Source: Caulobacter segnis
GTDB taxonomy: Bacteria; Pseudomonadota; Alphaproteobacteria; Caulobacterales; Caulobacteraceae
Direction: 5' to 3'
DNA: 64,000 nt
Assembly (NCBI RefSeq): GCF_029543125.1
Contig: NZ_JARQWW010000001.1
Span: 496,001 to 560,000, forward strand
Shown here: positions 1 through 8,616 of the stretch, piece by piece
Layout: each line of letters opens with the position of its first letter
Numbering within the stretch: the first letter of the stretch is position 1
The notes under the pieces: generated by a model
What the model was told of the DNA's origin: nothing
Databases searched by the model: none
The model's input: the letters and a program-made list of their open reading frames with translations, nothing else
Translations under genes and position numbers: made by a program

Positions 1-246
1 TCTAGCGTAGGCGGCGATCGCTTCGATATAGGCGTGCGCCAGTGCTCGATCAGCACCGAGTGCGATGAGAACATCGGATAGGCGGTTCAGCATGCCCCAA
101 GACACCACCAGAGAAACGGGCCCAAGCGCGCAGGCCCCATCCCTCACCGAGCTCACGAGCCGCTGAGCGGCCGTATCGCTGCGCCCCGATCCGTCGGCTT
201 TCGCCGCGCCCACCCAGATGTTGAGGTCAAGACAGACGCGCAGCAT
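1..246 (-). CDS. PIN-domain toxin (VapC-like), 3' end cut by window edge
   Basis: The first 82 codons of a PIN-fold protein are visible; the C-terminus lies beyond the left edge. The N-terminus reads MLRVCLDLNIWVG, which has the beta-1 strand and first metal-binding aspartate (D7) typical of PIN ribonucleases. The ATG lies 6 nt after the stop of the upstream antitoxin gene, the usual antitoxin-toxin order. PIN toxins are Mg-dependent RNases that cleave tRNA or rRNA. The remaining acidic residues cannot be checked here, so activity is inferred from fold and context only. Confidence 0.7.
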   Translation of the reverse strand, partial: MLRVCLDLNIWVGAAKADGSGRSDTAAQRLVSSVRDGACALGPVSLVVSWGMLNRLSDVLIALGADRALAHAYIEAIAAYAR

Positions 247-252
247 GACGCC

Positions 253-588
253 CTAGTCCTTGCGCACGGCCTGCGTCACTGAGGTCATGATCTGATCTTC
301 CGTCGCGTCCTTGGACATATCGCAAAGAATGCTCCCACCCAGTTGGGCGGAAAGCCTATCGAATTCGCTGTCGAGCAGCCATCGCCCGAGCGCCCAGGCA
401 GCCTCTTCCGCCGCCTTGTCTCCAGACGCCTCGATTCTTCGCAAAGCGTCACGCGCGCTCGAGGGCAGCCGAAGATACCATCGCAGAGCCGCAGCCGTGA
501 TCTGCGATGGCTTGCGATCCTCCAGGCGCGCAGTTTCAGAAATACGGTGGGCGATCTCGGCGTCGATGTGAGTCGAAATTGTCGGCAT
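253..588 (-). CDS. Ribbon-helix-helix antitoxin of a PIN TA pair
   Basis: This 111-residue protein begins MPTISTHIDAEIAHRI, followed by a helix and a second helix ending near residue 42 (ITAAALRWYLRL). That is the beta-helix-helix layout of MetJ/Arc-type DNA-binding antitoxins. The acidic, Ala-rich C-terminal half would wrap the toxin. It ends 6 nt before the PIN gene, so the two are probably co-transcribed and translationally coupled. A perfect palindrome just upstream is the likely autoregulatory operator. Confidence 0.75.
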   Translation of the reverse strand: MPTISTHIDAEIAHRISETARLEDRKPSQITAAALRWYLRLPSSARDALRRIEASGDKAAEEAAWALGRWLLDSEFDRLSAQLGGSILCDMSKDATEDQIMTSVTQAVRKD

Positions 589-598
589 GAACCACCCT

Positions 599-617
599 TT
601 CTATAGAAACTATAGAA
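599..617. promoter_or_regulatory. Palindromic operator of the RHH/PIN module
   Basis: TTCTATAG-AAA-CTATAGAA is a perfect 8-bp inverted repeat around a 3-nt centre, 11 nt upstream of the antitoxin start. RHH antitoxins bind short palindromes over their own promoter. The AT-rich arms stand out in this GC-rich DNA and could also supply the -10 element. Confidence 0.7.
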
Positions 618-866
618 TATGTCGGATCGCATGTAAGATCGTGTTGGTTCACGGGTGGGCCTGACGGCGCCACCCTCAACTAGCTGCGCGACCTTTGAGC
701 AGGTTCAGTAGGACAAAAAGCCCATTCCAGGCTTGCAACCGCCAGCCTTTTTCACGCGGCGCAGCTCCCCGACTAGCGACCCAAGCCTCAAATCGGACGC
801 TACAGGACTATAAGATTGGCCGCTGTCGTCACAGACGCGCTCCGCTCGCGTTGAACACCCACAAGC

Positions 867-2306
867 CTAGCGCTGTGCCTCCGGCAATGGCCCGATATCC
901 AGCGGATCGCCGCCGCCCAGGGCCCGGTAGAGATCGATGCGGTTGACCGCCGTCTCCAGCTGGATCGCCACCTGCGCCTGCTGGGCGCTGTAGAAGGTGC
1001 GCTGAGCGTCGAGGCTGGACAGGAAGGCGTCAACGCCGCCGCGATAGCGCGCGTCCGCCAGACGATAGCTGTCGGCGGCCGCATCGAGCCGCAGACGCAC
1101 CGCCGCGCCCTGGTCAGCGATCGTGCCGTTGCGGGCCAGCGCGTCAGCCGTCTCGCGGAAGGCGGCCTGGATTGCGCGCTCATAGGTCGCCACCGCCGCC
1201 TCCTGCCGTGCTCGGGCAGCGTCAACACCGGCCAGGCCCGCGCCGGCGCGGAAGAAGGACCAGGTCACGCCCGGCGAGATCGACGAGGTGAAGGCCCGGT
1301 CGGTGAACAGCGAGGACAGGGCGTCGCTGGCGAAGCCACCCGCCCCGGTGATGGAGATGCGCGGGAAGAGCGCGGCGCGCGCGGCGCCGATCTCCGCATT
1401 GGCCGCACGCAGTCCGTACTCGGCCTCGATCACGTCCGGACGATTGAGCAGGACAGTGGAGCTGAGGCCTGCCGCCGGCAGGGCCACGGCGCTGGCCGCA
1501 TCGTCGATGGACGAGGCCAGCAGGCCGGCGTCCACCGGACCGCCGACCAGAAGCTGCAGGGCGTTGACGTCCTGAGCCACCACCGAACGCAGGCGCGCCA
1601 CATCGGCGCGGGCGGTGGCGAGGATGGTTTCGGCCTGGCGAAGATCGGTGCGCGGCGCGACGCCGCCCCGAAGGCGCGCGCTGGTCAGGGAGACGCCGCG
1701 CTCGGCGTTGGCGGCGGTCTCTTCGGCGATCTTCAGCAGGCTCTGGTCAGCCGCATGGTTCAGCCAGGCCTCGGCGATGTCGCCCACCAGGGTCAGGCGG
1801 GTGGCGCGGGCGCCGGCCTCGCTGGCCAGGTAGCGGTTGAGGTCGGCGCGGGCCAGGGAGCGGACGCGGCCGAAGAGATCGACCTCGAAGGCGTTGATCC
1901 CGATCTCCGCCGCATAGCTCTCGCTGTTGCGGTCGACATTGGCGCCGGCGCCGGTCTGACCATTGGCCAGCGACCGGCGCGACGCGGTGTAGCGGCCCGA
2001 GGCGGCCAGCTCCGGCAGCAGAGCCGCACGCTGGATGCGGTACTGCGCGCGCGAGGCGGCGATGTTGGCCAGCGCCACGCGCAGGTCGCGGTTGTTGTCG
2101 AGGCCCGTCGCGATGAGGCGCTGCAGGCGCGCATCCAAGATCACCGGATTGGCCGCGCCGGCCTCGGCCGCCGGGGCGTTGGTCGGATAGGGACCGCCGA
2201 CTGGCCACTGCGTCGGGATCGGCGCGTCGGGCCGCACATAGCGCGGCTCCAGGGTGCAGGCGGCGGTGGAGGCGCCGGCCAGCAGGATGATCAGCAGGCG
2301 ACGCAT
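867..2306 (-). CDS. RND efflux outer-membrane factor, NodT/OprM-type lipoprotein
   Basis: A 479-residue TolC-like outer-membrane channel. A lipoprotein signal peptide ends at a lipobox with Cys17 (STAAC), followed by the N-terminal motif PRYVRPDAPIPTQWP seen in the NodT family. Two OEP repeats follow, rich in Ala/Arg coiled-coil helices. The ATG at 2306 shares one base with the TGA of the pump gene; an in-frame GTG lies one codon upstream. It is the last gene of the fusion protein-pump-channel operon and would form the exit duct for exported drugs or metabolites. The substrate cannot be read from the sequence. Confidence 0.93.
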   Translation of the reverse strand: MRRLLIILLAGASTAACTLEPRYVRPDAPIPTQWPVGGPYPTNAPAAEAGAANPVILDARLQRLIATGLDNNRDLRVALANIAASRAQYRIQRAALLPELAASGRYTASRRSLANGQTGAGANVDRNSESYAAEIGINAFEVDLFGRVRSLARADLNRYLASEAGARATRLTLVGDIAEAWLNHAADQSLLKIAEETAANAERGVSLTSARLRGGVAPRTDLRQAETILATARADVARLRSVVAQDVNALQLLVGGPVDAGLLASSIDDAASAVALPAAGLSSTVLLNRPDVIEAEYGLRAANAEIGAARAALFPRISITGAGGFASDALSSLFTDRAFTSSISPGVTWSFFRAGAGLAGVDAARARQEAAVATYERAIQAAFRETADALARNGTIADQGAAVRLRLDAAADSYRLADARYRGGVDAFLSSLDAQRTFYSAQQAQVAIQLETAVNRIDLYRALGGGDPLDIGPLPEAQR

Positions 2307-5300
2307 CACGCGGTCTCCCCGGCCGGGGCGTAGCCGTCGCCGCGCAGACCCTTCAGCCCGTCGCGGCTGACGCGCCGCACCAGCACGAAGAAGAGCGGGA
2401 TGTAGAAGATGGCCAGAACCGTGGCCGCGATCACCCCGCCGATCACCGCCGTGCCGATGGCGATGCGGCTGTTGGCCCCTGCGCCGGTGGAGATGGCCAG
2501 CGGCAGCACCCCGAACATGAAGGCCAGGCTGGTCATCAGAATCGGCCGCAGACGAAGGCGCGCCGCCTCCATGGCCGCGTCGATCACCCTTGCGCCGCGC
2601 TTCTCCGCCTGCTCGGCGAATTCCACGATGAGGATGGCGTTCTTGGCGGTCAGGCCCATGGTCGTCAGCAGACCGATCTGCAGATAGACGTCGTTGACCA
2701 GCCCGCGCAGGGTCACCGCCAGGATGGCCCCGATGAGGCCCAGCGGAATGACCAGCAGCACCGCGATCGGGATCGACCAGCTTTCATAGAGCGCTGCAAG
2801 ACACAGGAAGACCACCAGCAGCGACAGGGCGTAGAGCATCGGCGCCTGGCCGGAGGACAGGCGTTCCTGGAAGGACAGGCCCGACCAGGCGACTGTGGTC
2901 CCCGGAATCTGAGCCGCCAGCTCCTGCATGCGGTCCATGGCCTCGCCCGAGCTGACGCCCGGCGCGGCCTGGCCCTGGAGCTCGAAGGACGGCACGCCGT
3001 TGAAGCGCGACAGGGTGGTCGGGGCCGTCGACCAGCCGATGCTGGCGAAGGAGGTGAAGGGCGCCATCTGGCCGTCGCGGCCGCGCACGAACCACTGGCC
3101 CAGGTCCTCGGGCTTGGCGCGGTAGGGCGCGTCGGCCTGGACGAAGACGCGCTTGACCCGCCCGCGATCGATGAAGTCGTTCACGTAGCGGCCGCCCCAA
3201 GCGGTGGACAAGGTGGTGTTGACGTCAGCCTGGGTCAGACCCAGCGCCGCCAGCTTCTCCTGGTCGGTGTTGACCTGCAGGGTCGGGATGTCCGGCAGCT
3301 CGCTCAGGCGCACCGAGGCGAGCTTGGGATCGCTACGCGCCAGTTCGAACAGCTTCTCACGGGCGGCCTCGAACTCGGCGCGGGGCATGCCGCTGGCGTT
3401 CTGAAGCTGCATGGTGAAGCCGTTGGACTGGCCAAGACCGCGGATGGCCGGCGGCTGCAGGGCGAAGACCCGCGCGTCGCGGAAACCGGAGAAAGCGGCC
3501 GAGGCCCGCTCGGCGATGGCGCCGGCGCTGTTCTCCTTGCCCTCGCGCTCCTTCCAGTCGACGAAGTTCAAGAAGCCCTGGCCGGTGTTCTGGCCGCTGG
3601 AGCCGCCGCCCCCGCCGCCGCTGACCGTGAACATGGTCTTGAAGTTGTCGGCCTCGTGGGTGCGGAAATACTGCTCCACCTGCTTTTGAACTTCATAGGT
3701 GCGTCCCTGGGTGGCCCCGGCGGGAAGCTGGAACTGCACGGAGATGCTGCCTTGGTCCTCGGTGGGCAGGAAGCCGGTGGGCAGGCGGATGAAGAGCACC
3801 GCCAGGAGCACGACCGACAGGCCGTAGAGGCCCAGGAACAGGAAGCGGCGGTTGATCACCTTGCCGACAGCGCGTTCATAGGACGCGCTCATTTTGTCGA
3901 AGACCTCGTCGAACTTGGTCGAGGCCTTGTCGATAAAGCCGGCGACCGCCGGAGCGCGGCGCTGGATGAGGCTCTGCCTGGTCTCCCCGTCGCCGGGCTT
4001 GCGGTGCTGGCGCAGCAAGGTGGCCGTCAGGGCCGGGCTGAGGATCAGCGCCACGAACACTGACAGGGTCATGGCCGCCACGATTGTCAGGGAGAACTGG
4101 CGGTAGATGACGCCGGTCGAACCGCCGAAGAAGGCCATGGGCATGAACACCGCTGACAGCACCAGGGCGATGGCCACCAGAGCCACCGAAATCTGCTTCA
4201 TCGACTGGACCGTCGCCTCCATGGGCGACATGTCCGGGTTCTCGTGCATCAGCCGCTCGACGTTCTCCACCACGACGATGGCGTCGTCGACGAGCAGGCC
4301 GATGGCCAGCACCAGGGCGAAGAGGGTCAGGGTGTTGATCGAGAAGCCGGCCACATAGAACACGGCGAAGGTGCCCAGAAGCACCACAGGCACCGCCAGG
4401 CCCGGGATCAGGGTGGCGCGCCAGCTCTTGAGGAAGACGAACATGACGATGATCACGAGGATGATCGCCTCGATCAGCGTCTTCACCACTTCCTTCACCG
4501 ACAGCTTGATGAAGTCGGTGGTGTCGTTGGCGTAGCTGAACTTCAGGCCCGGCGGGAAGTTCTTGGCCTGACGCTCCACCTCGGCCTTCACCCGGTCGGC
4601 GGTTTTCAGGGCGTCGGCGCCGGGGGCCAGCTGGATGGCGAGCCCCGCGCCCGGGTGGCCGTTGACCCGGCTGCGGGCGTTGTAGTTCTCGGCGCCCAAT
4701 TCGACGCGGGCGACGTCCTTCAACCGGACGCTGGCGCCGCCCTGGCTGGTTTTGAGGATGATGTCGGCGAACTGATCGGGGGTCTGCAGGCGGCTTTGCG
4801 CCGTGACCGTGGCGTTCAGCATGTTGGTGTCGGGCTGCGGCTGACCGCCGATCTCGCCGGCGGCCACTTCGGTGTTCTGGGCCTGGATGGCCGAGATCAC
4901 GTCGCCGGGGATCAGTTGGTAGGCCGCCAGGCGCTGCGGGTTCAGCCAGATGCGCATGGCGTAGGGCGCGCCGAAGACGTTGGTGTCGCCGACGCCCTCA
5001 ATGCGGGCCAGGTTGTCCTGCAGGTTGGAGGACATGTAGTCGGAGACGTCCTGGTTGGTCATCCGGTCGGTCTCGTCATAGACGCCGACCAAAAGCAGGA
5101 AGTCAGGGTTGGACTTGCTGACCCGCACGCCCTGCTGCTGCACCTGCTGGGGCAGGCGCGCGACGGACTGCTGGACCTGGTTCTGCACCTGGACCTGGGC
5201 GATGTCCGGATCCGTGCCCTTGGCGAAGACGGCGGTGATGTTCACCGCGCCGCGCGAGGACGAGGTCGAGCTGAAATAGAGCAGGCCGTCGATGCCGGTG

Positions 5301-5509
5301 AGCGACTGCTCGATCACCTGGGTGACGCTGTTCTGGATGGTCTCGGCCGAGGCGCCGGGGAAGCTGGCGCGCACGTTGACCTGCGGGGGCGCCACGTCGG
5401 GATACTGCCCGACCGGCAGCGAGGTGAGCGCGCCCACCCCGGCCAGCATGACGATGATGGCCAGAACCCAGGCGAAGATGGGCCGCTTGATGAAGACGCC
5501 GGAAAACAT
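2306..5509 (-). CDS. RND multidrug efflux pump, HAE1 family (AcrB/MexB-like)
   Basis: At 1067 residues it matches the usual length of HAE1 transporters. The N-terminus (FIKRPIFAWVLAI) is the first transmembrane helix, followed by the large periplasmic porter loop. The proton-relay helix carries the paired aspartates of LLVDDAIVVVENVER, equivalent to AcrB D407/D408. A second porter loop and a second block of helices follow. A Gly/Ser-rich insertion (GGGGGGSSGQ) sits near residue 635. It drives proton-coupled export together with the adaptor encoded 3 nt upstream and the channel encoded downstream. Confidence 0.96.
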   Translation of the reverse strand: MFSGVFIKRPIFAWVLAIIVMLAGVGALTSLPVGQYPDVAPPQVNVRASFPGASAETIQNSVTQVIEQSLTGIDGLLYFSSTSSSRGAVNITAVFAKGTDPDIAQVQVQNQVQQSVARLPQQVQQQGVRVSKSNPDFLLLVGVYDETDRMTNQDVSDYMSSNLQDNLARIEGVGDTNVFGAPYAMRIWLNPQRLAAYQLIPGDVISAIQAQNTEVAAGEIGGQPQPDTNMLNATVTAQSRLQTPDQFADIILKTSQGGASVRLKDVARVELGAENYNARSRVNGHPGAGLAIQLAPGADALKTADRVKAEVERQAKNFPPGLKFSYANDTTDFIKLSVKEVVKTLIEAIILVIIVMFVFLKSWRATLIPGLAVPVVLLGTFAVFYVAGFSINTLTLFALVLAIGLLVDDAIVVVENVERLMHENPDMSPMEATVQSMKQISVALVAIALVLSAVFMPMAFFGGSTGVIYRQFSLTIVAAMTLSVFVALILSPALTATLLRQHRKPGDGETRQSLIQRRAPAVAGFIDKASTKFDEVFDKMSASYERAVGKVINRRFLFLGLYGLSVVLLAVLFIRLPTGFLPTEDQGSISVQFQLPAGATQGRTYEVQKQVEQYFRTHEADNFKTMFTVSGGGGGGSSGQNTGQGFLNFVDWKEREGKENSAGAIAERASAAFSGFRDARVFALQPPAIRGLGQSNGFTMQLQNASGMPRAEFEAAREKLFELARSDPKLASVRLSELPDIPTLQVNTDQEKLAALGLTQADVNTTLSTAWGGRYVNDFIDRGRVKRVFVQADAPYRAKPEDLGQWFVRGRDGQMAPFTSFASIGWSTAPTTLSRFNGVPSFELQGQAAPGVSSGEAMDRMQELAAQIPGTTVAWSGLSFQERLSSGQAPMLYALSLLVVFLCLAALYESWSIPIAVLLVIPLGLIGAILAVTLRGLVNDVYLQIGLLTTMGLTAKNAILIVEFAEQAEKRGARVIDAAMEAARLRLRPILMTSLAFMFGVLPLAISTGAGANSRIAIGTAVIGGVIAATVLAIFYIPLFFVLVRRVSRDGLKGLRGDGYAPAGETA

Positions 5510-5512
5510 CGA

Positions 5513-6763
5513 TCAGCCGCCCTGACGCTGGCCGCCGCCCTGGCCGCCGTTTGGCCCGCCGCCCTTCGCGCCATTCTGGCGCGGAGCGATGGTCTGGGCC
5601 TTGCTGGCGGGAACCGGGCGGATCTGGGCGCCGGGCCGAAGGTTGGCCAGGCCCTGGGTGATGACCTTGTCGCCCGCCTTCAGGCCTTGGGTGACAACCC
5701 AGAAGGTGTCCTGGGTGCGTTCGGCGGTGACCGTCTTCTGCACCGCCTTGCCGTCCTCGCCGACCAGCCAGACGCTGGCCTCGCCGCGCGCGGTGCGGCC
5801 CACGGCCTGTTGCGGCACGAGGAAGACATTGCGGTCGATGCCCTGGGCGAAGCTGGCGCGCAGGAACATGCCGGGCAGCAGCAGGCCCTGCGGATTGGGC
5901 ACGCGCACGCGCAAGGTCACCGCGCCGGTGGAGGGGTCGACCACCACTTCGGAGAATTCGACGACGCCGGTGTGGGAATACTGCGACCCGTCCTCCAGGG
6001 TCAGGCGCACCTGCGCGCTGGCGGGGGCGACGCCGCCGGCGGCGATGGCGCGGCGCAGGGTCAAAAGCTCGGCGGCCGACTGCTGGATGTCCACGAACAT
6101 CGGGTCAAGCTGTTGGATGGTTGTCAGCGGATCGGCCTGGCTGGCGGTGACCAGGGCGCCGACGGTGAACAGGGATCGGCCCACGCGGCCGGTGATCGGA
6201 GCCGGCACGGTGGCGAAACGCAGATTGATGCGCGCGGTCTCCAGCGCGGCGCGGTTCTGGGCGACGCTGGCTTCAGCCTGGCGCGCGGCGGCCTCGGCGT
6301 TCGTGTACTCCTGCTTGCTGACCGCCTCGATCTCGGCGAGGGGCTTGAAGCGGTCGGCCTGGGCGCGGGCGGCGGCGAAGCTGGCCTGGGCGCTTTGCAG
6401 GTTGGCCTGAGCCTGCCCCACGGCGGCCTGATAGAGGCTGGGATCGATCTCGTAGAGGGGCTGGCCCTGCCGGACCAGAGCGCCTTCGGTGAACAGCCGC
6501 TTCTTGATCACGCCCGTGACCTGGGGGCGGACCTCGGAGCTCTGATAGGCGACGGTGCGGCCCGACAGCACGGCGTTGAGCGGCGCCTGCCCCGGCTGGA
6601 CCACCACGAAGCCGACTTCGACGGGGCGGCCGCCGGGTCCGCCGGGGCCGCGCCCGCCATCGGCTTTCTTGTCGCCGCCTCCGCAGGCGCTGAGGCTGAC
6701 GGCGCAGAGGGCGAGAACGGCGGCGGCGCTGACGCGCTTCCCGAGGGTTTGAGTGAGGCTCAT
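5513..6763 (-). CDS. RND periplasmic adaptor (membrane fusion lipoprotein, AcrA/MexA-like)
   Basis: The start chosen is the ATG at 6763, which gives a clean lipoprotein signal with lipobox Cys27 (SLSAC) and a 416-residue protein; longer readings begin before the signal peptide. Biotinyl-lipoyl halves (VRPQVTGVIKKRLFTEG and ATVPAPITGRVGRS) flank an alpha-hairpin of about 70 residues, then beta-barrel and membrane-proximal domains. The tail is Gly/Gln-rich (GGGPNGGQGGGQRQGG). First gene of the efflux operon. No regulator gene adjoins it, but an inverted repeat lies in the upstream region. Confidence 0.94.
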   Translation of the reverse strand: MSLTQTLGKRVSAAAVLALCAVSLSACGGGDKKADGGRGPGGPGGRPVEVGFVVVQPGQAPLNAVLSGRTVAYQSSEVRPQVTGVIKKRLFTEGALVRQGQPLYEIDPSLYQAAVGQAQANLQSAQASFAAARAQADRFKPLAEIEAVSKQEYTNAEAAARQAEASVAQNRAALETARINLRFATVPAPITGRVGRSLFTVGALVTASQADPLTTIQQLDPMFVDIQQSAAELLTLRRAIAAGGVAPASAQVRLTLEDGSQYSHTGVVEFSEVVVDPSTGAVTLRVRVPNPQGLLLPGMFLRASFAQGIDRNVFLVPQQAVGRTARGEASVWLVGEDGKAVQKTVTAERTQDTFWVVTQGLKAGDKVITQGLANLRPGAQIRPVPASKAQTIAPRQNGAKGGGPNGGQGGGQRQGG

Positions 6764-6830
6764 GAGACCTGAGACGAAGACAAAGAGGGCAGGCTGCGAA
6801 TGGCTCTTAGCGCCATCGCATGCCTCCAAC

Positions 6831-6846
6831 GTTTCAAGCGTGAAAC
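6831..6846. promoter_or_regulatory. Inverted repeat upstream of the efflux operon
   Basis: GTTTCA-AGCG-TGAAAC is a perfect 6-bp inverted repeat centred about 75 nt upstream of the adaptor start. Its size and position would suit a TetR/AcrR-type operator for the efflux operon. The regulator would have to act in trans, since none is encoded next to it. No binding evidence is available. Confidence 0.4.
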
Positions 6847-6924
6847 AAGCTTCGTCGCAATTGTGGCGAATGTGGTTTTCCGCGCCATAGGGCGGGTGAT
6901 CGGTTTGGTTGGCGCCTTGCTCTG

Positions 6925-6939
6925 GACCACTCAATGGTC
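6925..6939. promoter_or_regulatory. Inverted repeat upstream of the Phd-type antitoxin
   Basis: GACCA-CTCAA-TGGTC is a perfect 5-bp inverted repeat 27 nt before the antitoxin start. It is well placed for autorepression by the antitoxin-toxin complex. Confidence 0.45.
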
Positions 6940-6966
6940 TAATTTTCTGAAAGCTTGGAGACGCCC

Positions 6967-7224
6967 ATGCAGGTTTCCGTTACCGAGGCCAAAGGCCAGC
7001 TGACCGAGCTCGTTCGACGGGCGGCGGCCGGTGATGAAGTGGTGATCACCAGACACGGGCACCCGGCGGTTCGCCTTGTCCCGATCAAACCGATCAAGAA
7101 CGAGGCGGACCGCCGCGATCTGATCCTGGCGGTCAGGCAGTCTGCCCTGAAGCGGCGACGGGCTGGCGAGACGGCCGCGCGCAGCCAGGACTTCCTTTAT
7201 GATGACGATGGCCTGCCCGAATGA
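6967..7224 (+). CDS. Phd/YefM-family antitoxin (VapB)
   Basis: An 85-residue protein with the Phd signature MQVSVTEAKGQLTELVRRA, then DEVVITRHGHPAVRLVP, the N-terminal DNA-binding fold of Phd/YefM antitoxins. The basic C-terminus would bind the toxin. The ATG at 6967 is preceded by GGAG at 6 nt spacing, which favours it over the in-frame TTG four codons upstream. Its TGA overlaps the next ATG. Confidence 0.85.
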   Translation: MQVSVTEAKGQLTELVRRAAAGDEVVITRHGHPAVRLVPIKPIKNEADRRDLILAVRQSALKRRRAGETAARSQDFLYDDDGLPE

Positions 7225-7610
7225 TCGTGGTGGACACTTCGGCGCTCATGGCGCTCCTGCTCAACGAGCCCGAGGCGGATCGCTGCGCGGCAACTCTGGA
7301 AGCCGAGCCAGATCTGTTGATCTCTGCGGGAACTACTGCTGAGGCCTTCATCGTGGCGAGCCGCCGAGATCTGGGCGCGGAGATGGAAAGCCTGATCCGC
7401 GGACTTGGCTTCGAGATCGTCGACGTCACGGCCGCCTGCGCCGCGCGCATCGCTCAAGTTTATGCCCGATGGGGCAAGGGGGCTCATCCCGCCGCCCTTA
7501 ATTTCGGGGACTGCTTCGCCTACGATCTGGCCAAGCAACGCGGATGCGGTCTGCTCTATGTGGGCGATGATTTCGCCCGGACCGATATCGTGTCGGTCCT
7601 GCGGCCTTAG
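7221..7610 (+). CDS. PIN-domain ribonuclease toxin (VapC)
   Basis: 129 residues, starting MIVVDTSALMALLLNEPEAD. Asp5, the Glu in TTAEAF, and the acidic residues in GDCFAYDLAK and YVGDDFARTD form the expected PIN metal site. The start overlaps the antitoxin stop (ATGA), so translation is coupled. Homologous VapC toxins are RNases held inactive by the cognate antitoxin. Confidence 0.87.
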   Translation: MIVVDTSALMALLLNEPEADRCAATLEAEPDLLISAGTTAEAFIVASRRDLGAEMESLIRGLGFEIVDVTAACAARIAQVYARWGKGAHPAALNFGDCFAYDLAKQRGCGLLYVGDDFARTDIVSVLRP

Positions 7611-7623
7611 CTGCGCGCCCTGA

Positions 7624-8265
7624 TCAGCAGCTGGTGCAGGCTTGACTATCGACGGCTGCAGGGCGCGACCGGATCAGGACCGTCGCCGCGCCGAGGATGG
7701 CGACCGCCATGAGCCCGAGCAGCACTACAGTCGTCACGTCGGCAGCTGAAATACGGACCAGGCCCCGCGCCGCCAAGTAGCCCGGTGCGATGAAGGCGAC
7801 GACCCAGACCACGCCCGAAGCGGCGTTGGTCAGATGGAAACGCAGCGGCGACATGCCGACGACGCCGGTGATGACGGGCACGAAGGCGCGCAGCGGCCCG
7901 CCGAAACGACCGGCGAACAGCGCCAGGACCCCATGACGGAGTGCGGCGTCGCGCGCCTTGGCGACCACCGCCTCGTGCGGCGCCAGCCACCGGTGGCGCA
8001 GCACCTGCTCGCCGAGCTTGCGGCCAAGGGCGTAGGAGACCGCATCTCCGACGATCGCGCCGGCGATCGCGAAGACGATCACCGAGGCGGCGTCCAGGGT
8101 TCCGGCGGCGATCAAGCCGCCCGCCGCCACCAGCAGGATGGTGGCCGGCAGGAAGGCGCCGATGACCAGCATGGATTCGCCGAAGGTCAGGAGCCCGATC
8201 ACAAGCCCCGCCCAGGCGCTGTTCTGGGCGATCCAGCCCGAAACGGCGTGGGTGAAGGCGTCCAT
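7624..8265 (-). CDS. DedA-family inner-membrane protein
   Basis: 213 residues with hydrophobic segments and the DedA/VTT pattern: an N-terminal re-entrant region (FGESMLVIGAFLPATILLVAAGGL), then GDAVSYALGRKLG, then the arginine motif FAGRFGGPLRAFVPVITGVVGMSPLRF written over two helices. DedA proteins include undecaprenyl-phosphate or phospholipid flippases and affect membrane homeostasis. It converges with the toxin gene, 13 nt away, and is probably transcribed alone. Confidence 0.88.
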   Translation of the reverse strand: MDAFTHAVSGWIAQNSAWAGLVIGLLTFGESMLVIGAFLPATILLVAAGGLIAAGTLDAASVIVFAIAGAIVGDAVSYALGRKLGEQVLRHRWLAPHEAVVAKARDAALRHGVLALFAGRFGGPLRAFVPVITGVVGMSPLRFHLTNAASGVVWVVAFIAPGYLAARGLVRISAADVTTVVLLGLMAVAILGAATVLIRSRPAAVDSQACTSC

Positions 8266-8616
8266 GATCTCGATGTCTCGACTGATGGCGCTCCGTCGCG
8301 GCGCGCCGACAGGCCGGATGTAAGCCAGTACAGTAAAAATGCAATATGCGTTTGATGTACGCCCCGATCGTCGTTTGCATGTGTGCGATGAAAGTCACAC
8401 ACAACGGGCCCGAACAGGGTGAGAACCGTCACAAATGAGCGGCAATCTGCGCAAAGAACGCCATTGCAGCGAAGTGGCGCTTGCAACTCTTCCCGTTGGC
8501 GTCATACAGCGAGATGTTGCAGTCGCGATGCCTTTCGGGTCGTCGTGCGCTGGAACATGAATTTCTAAGAACCGGGTCGAGATTGGCGTTGAGCAGCTGG
8601 CCCCAAGGAGCAGGCC
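8266..8616. other. Intergenic region between dedA-like and cold-shock genes
   Basis: This 351-bp divergent region has no credible gene. An AT-richer stretch near 8325-8360 is the likeliest promoter area for the dedA-like gene. The cold-shock gene could have a long 5' leader, as many csp mRNAs do. AAGGAG at 8605-8610 is its ribosome-binding site. Confidence 0.5.

Noticed and set aside
4244..6772. Long open frame (842 codons) on the plus strand across the efflux operon
   Set aside because: It is antisense to two clear RND genes, is rich in His, Gly, Asp and Gln as expected from a high-GC shadow frame, and matches no family.
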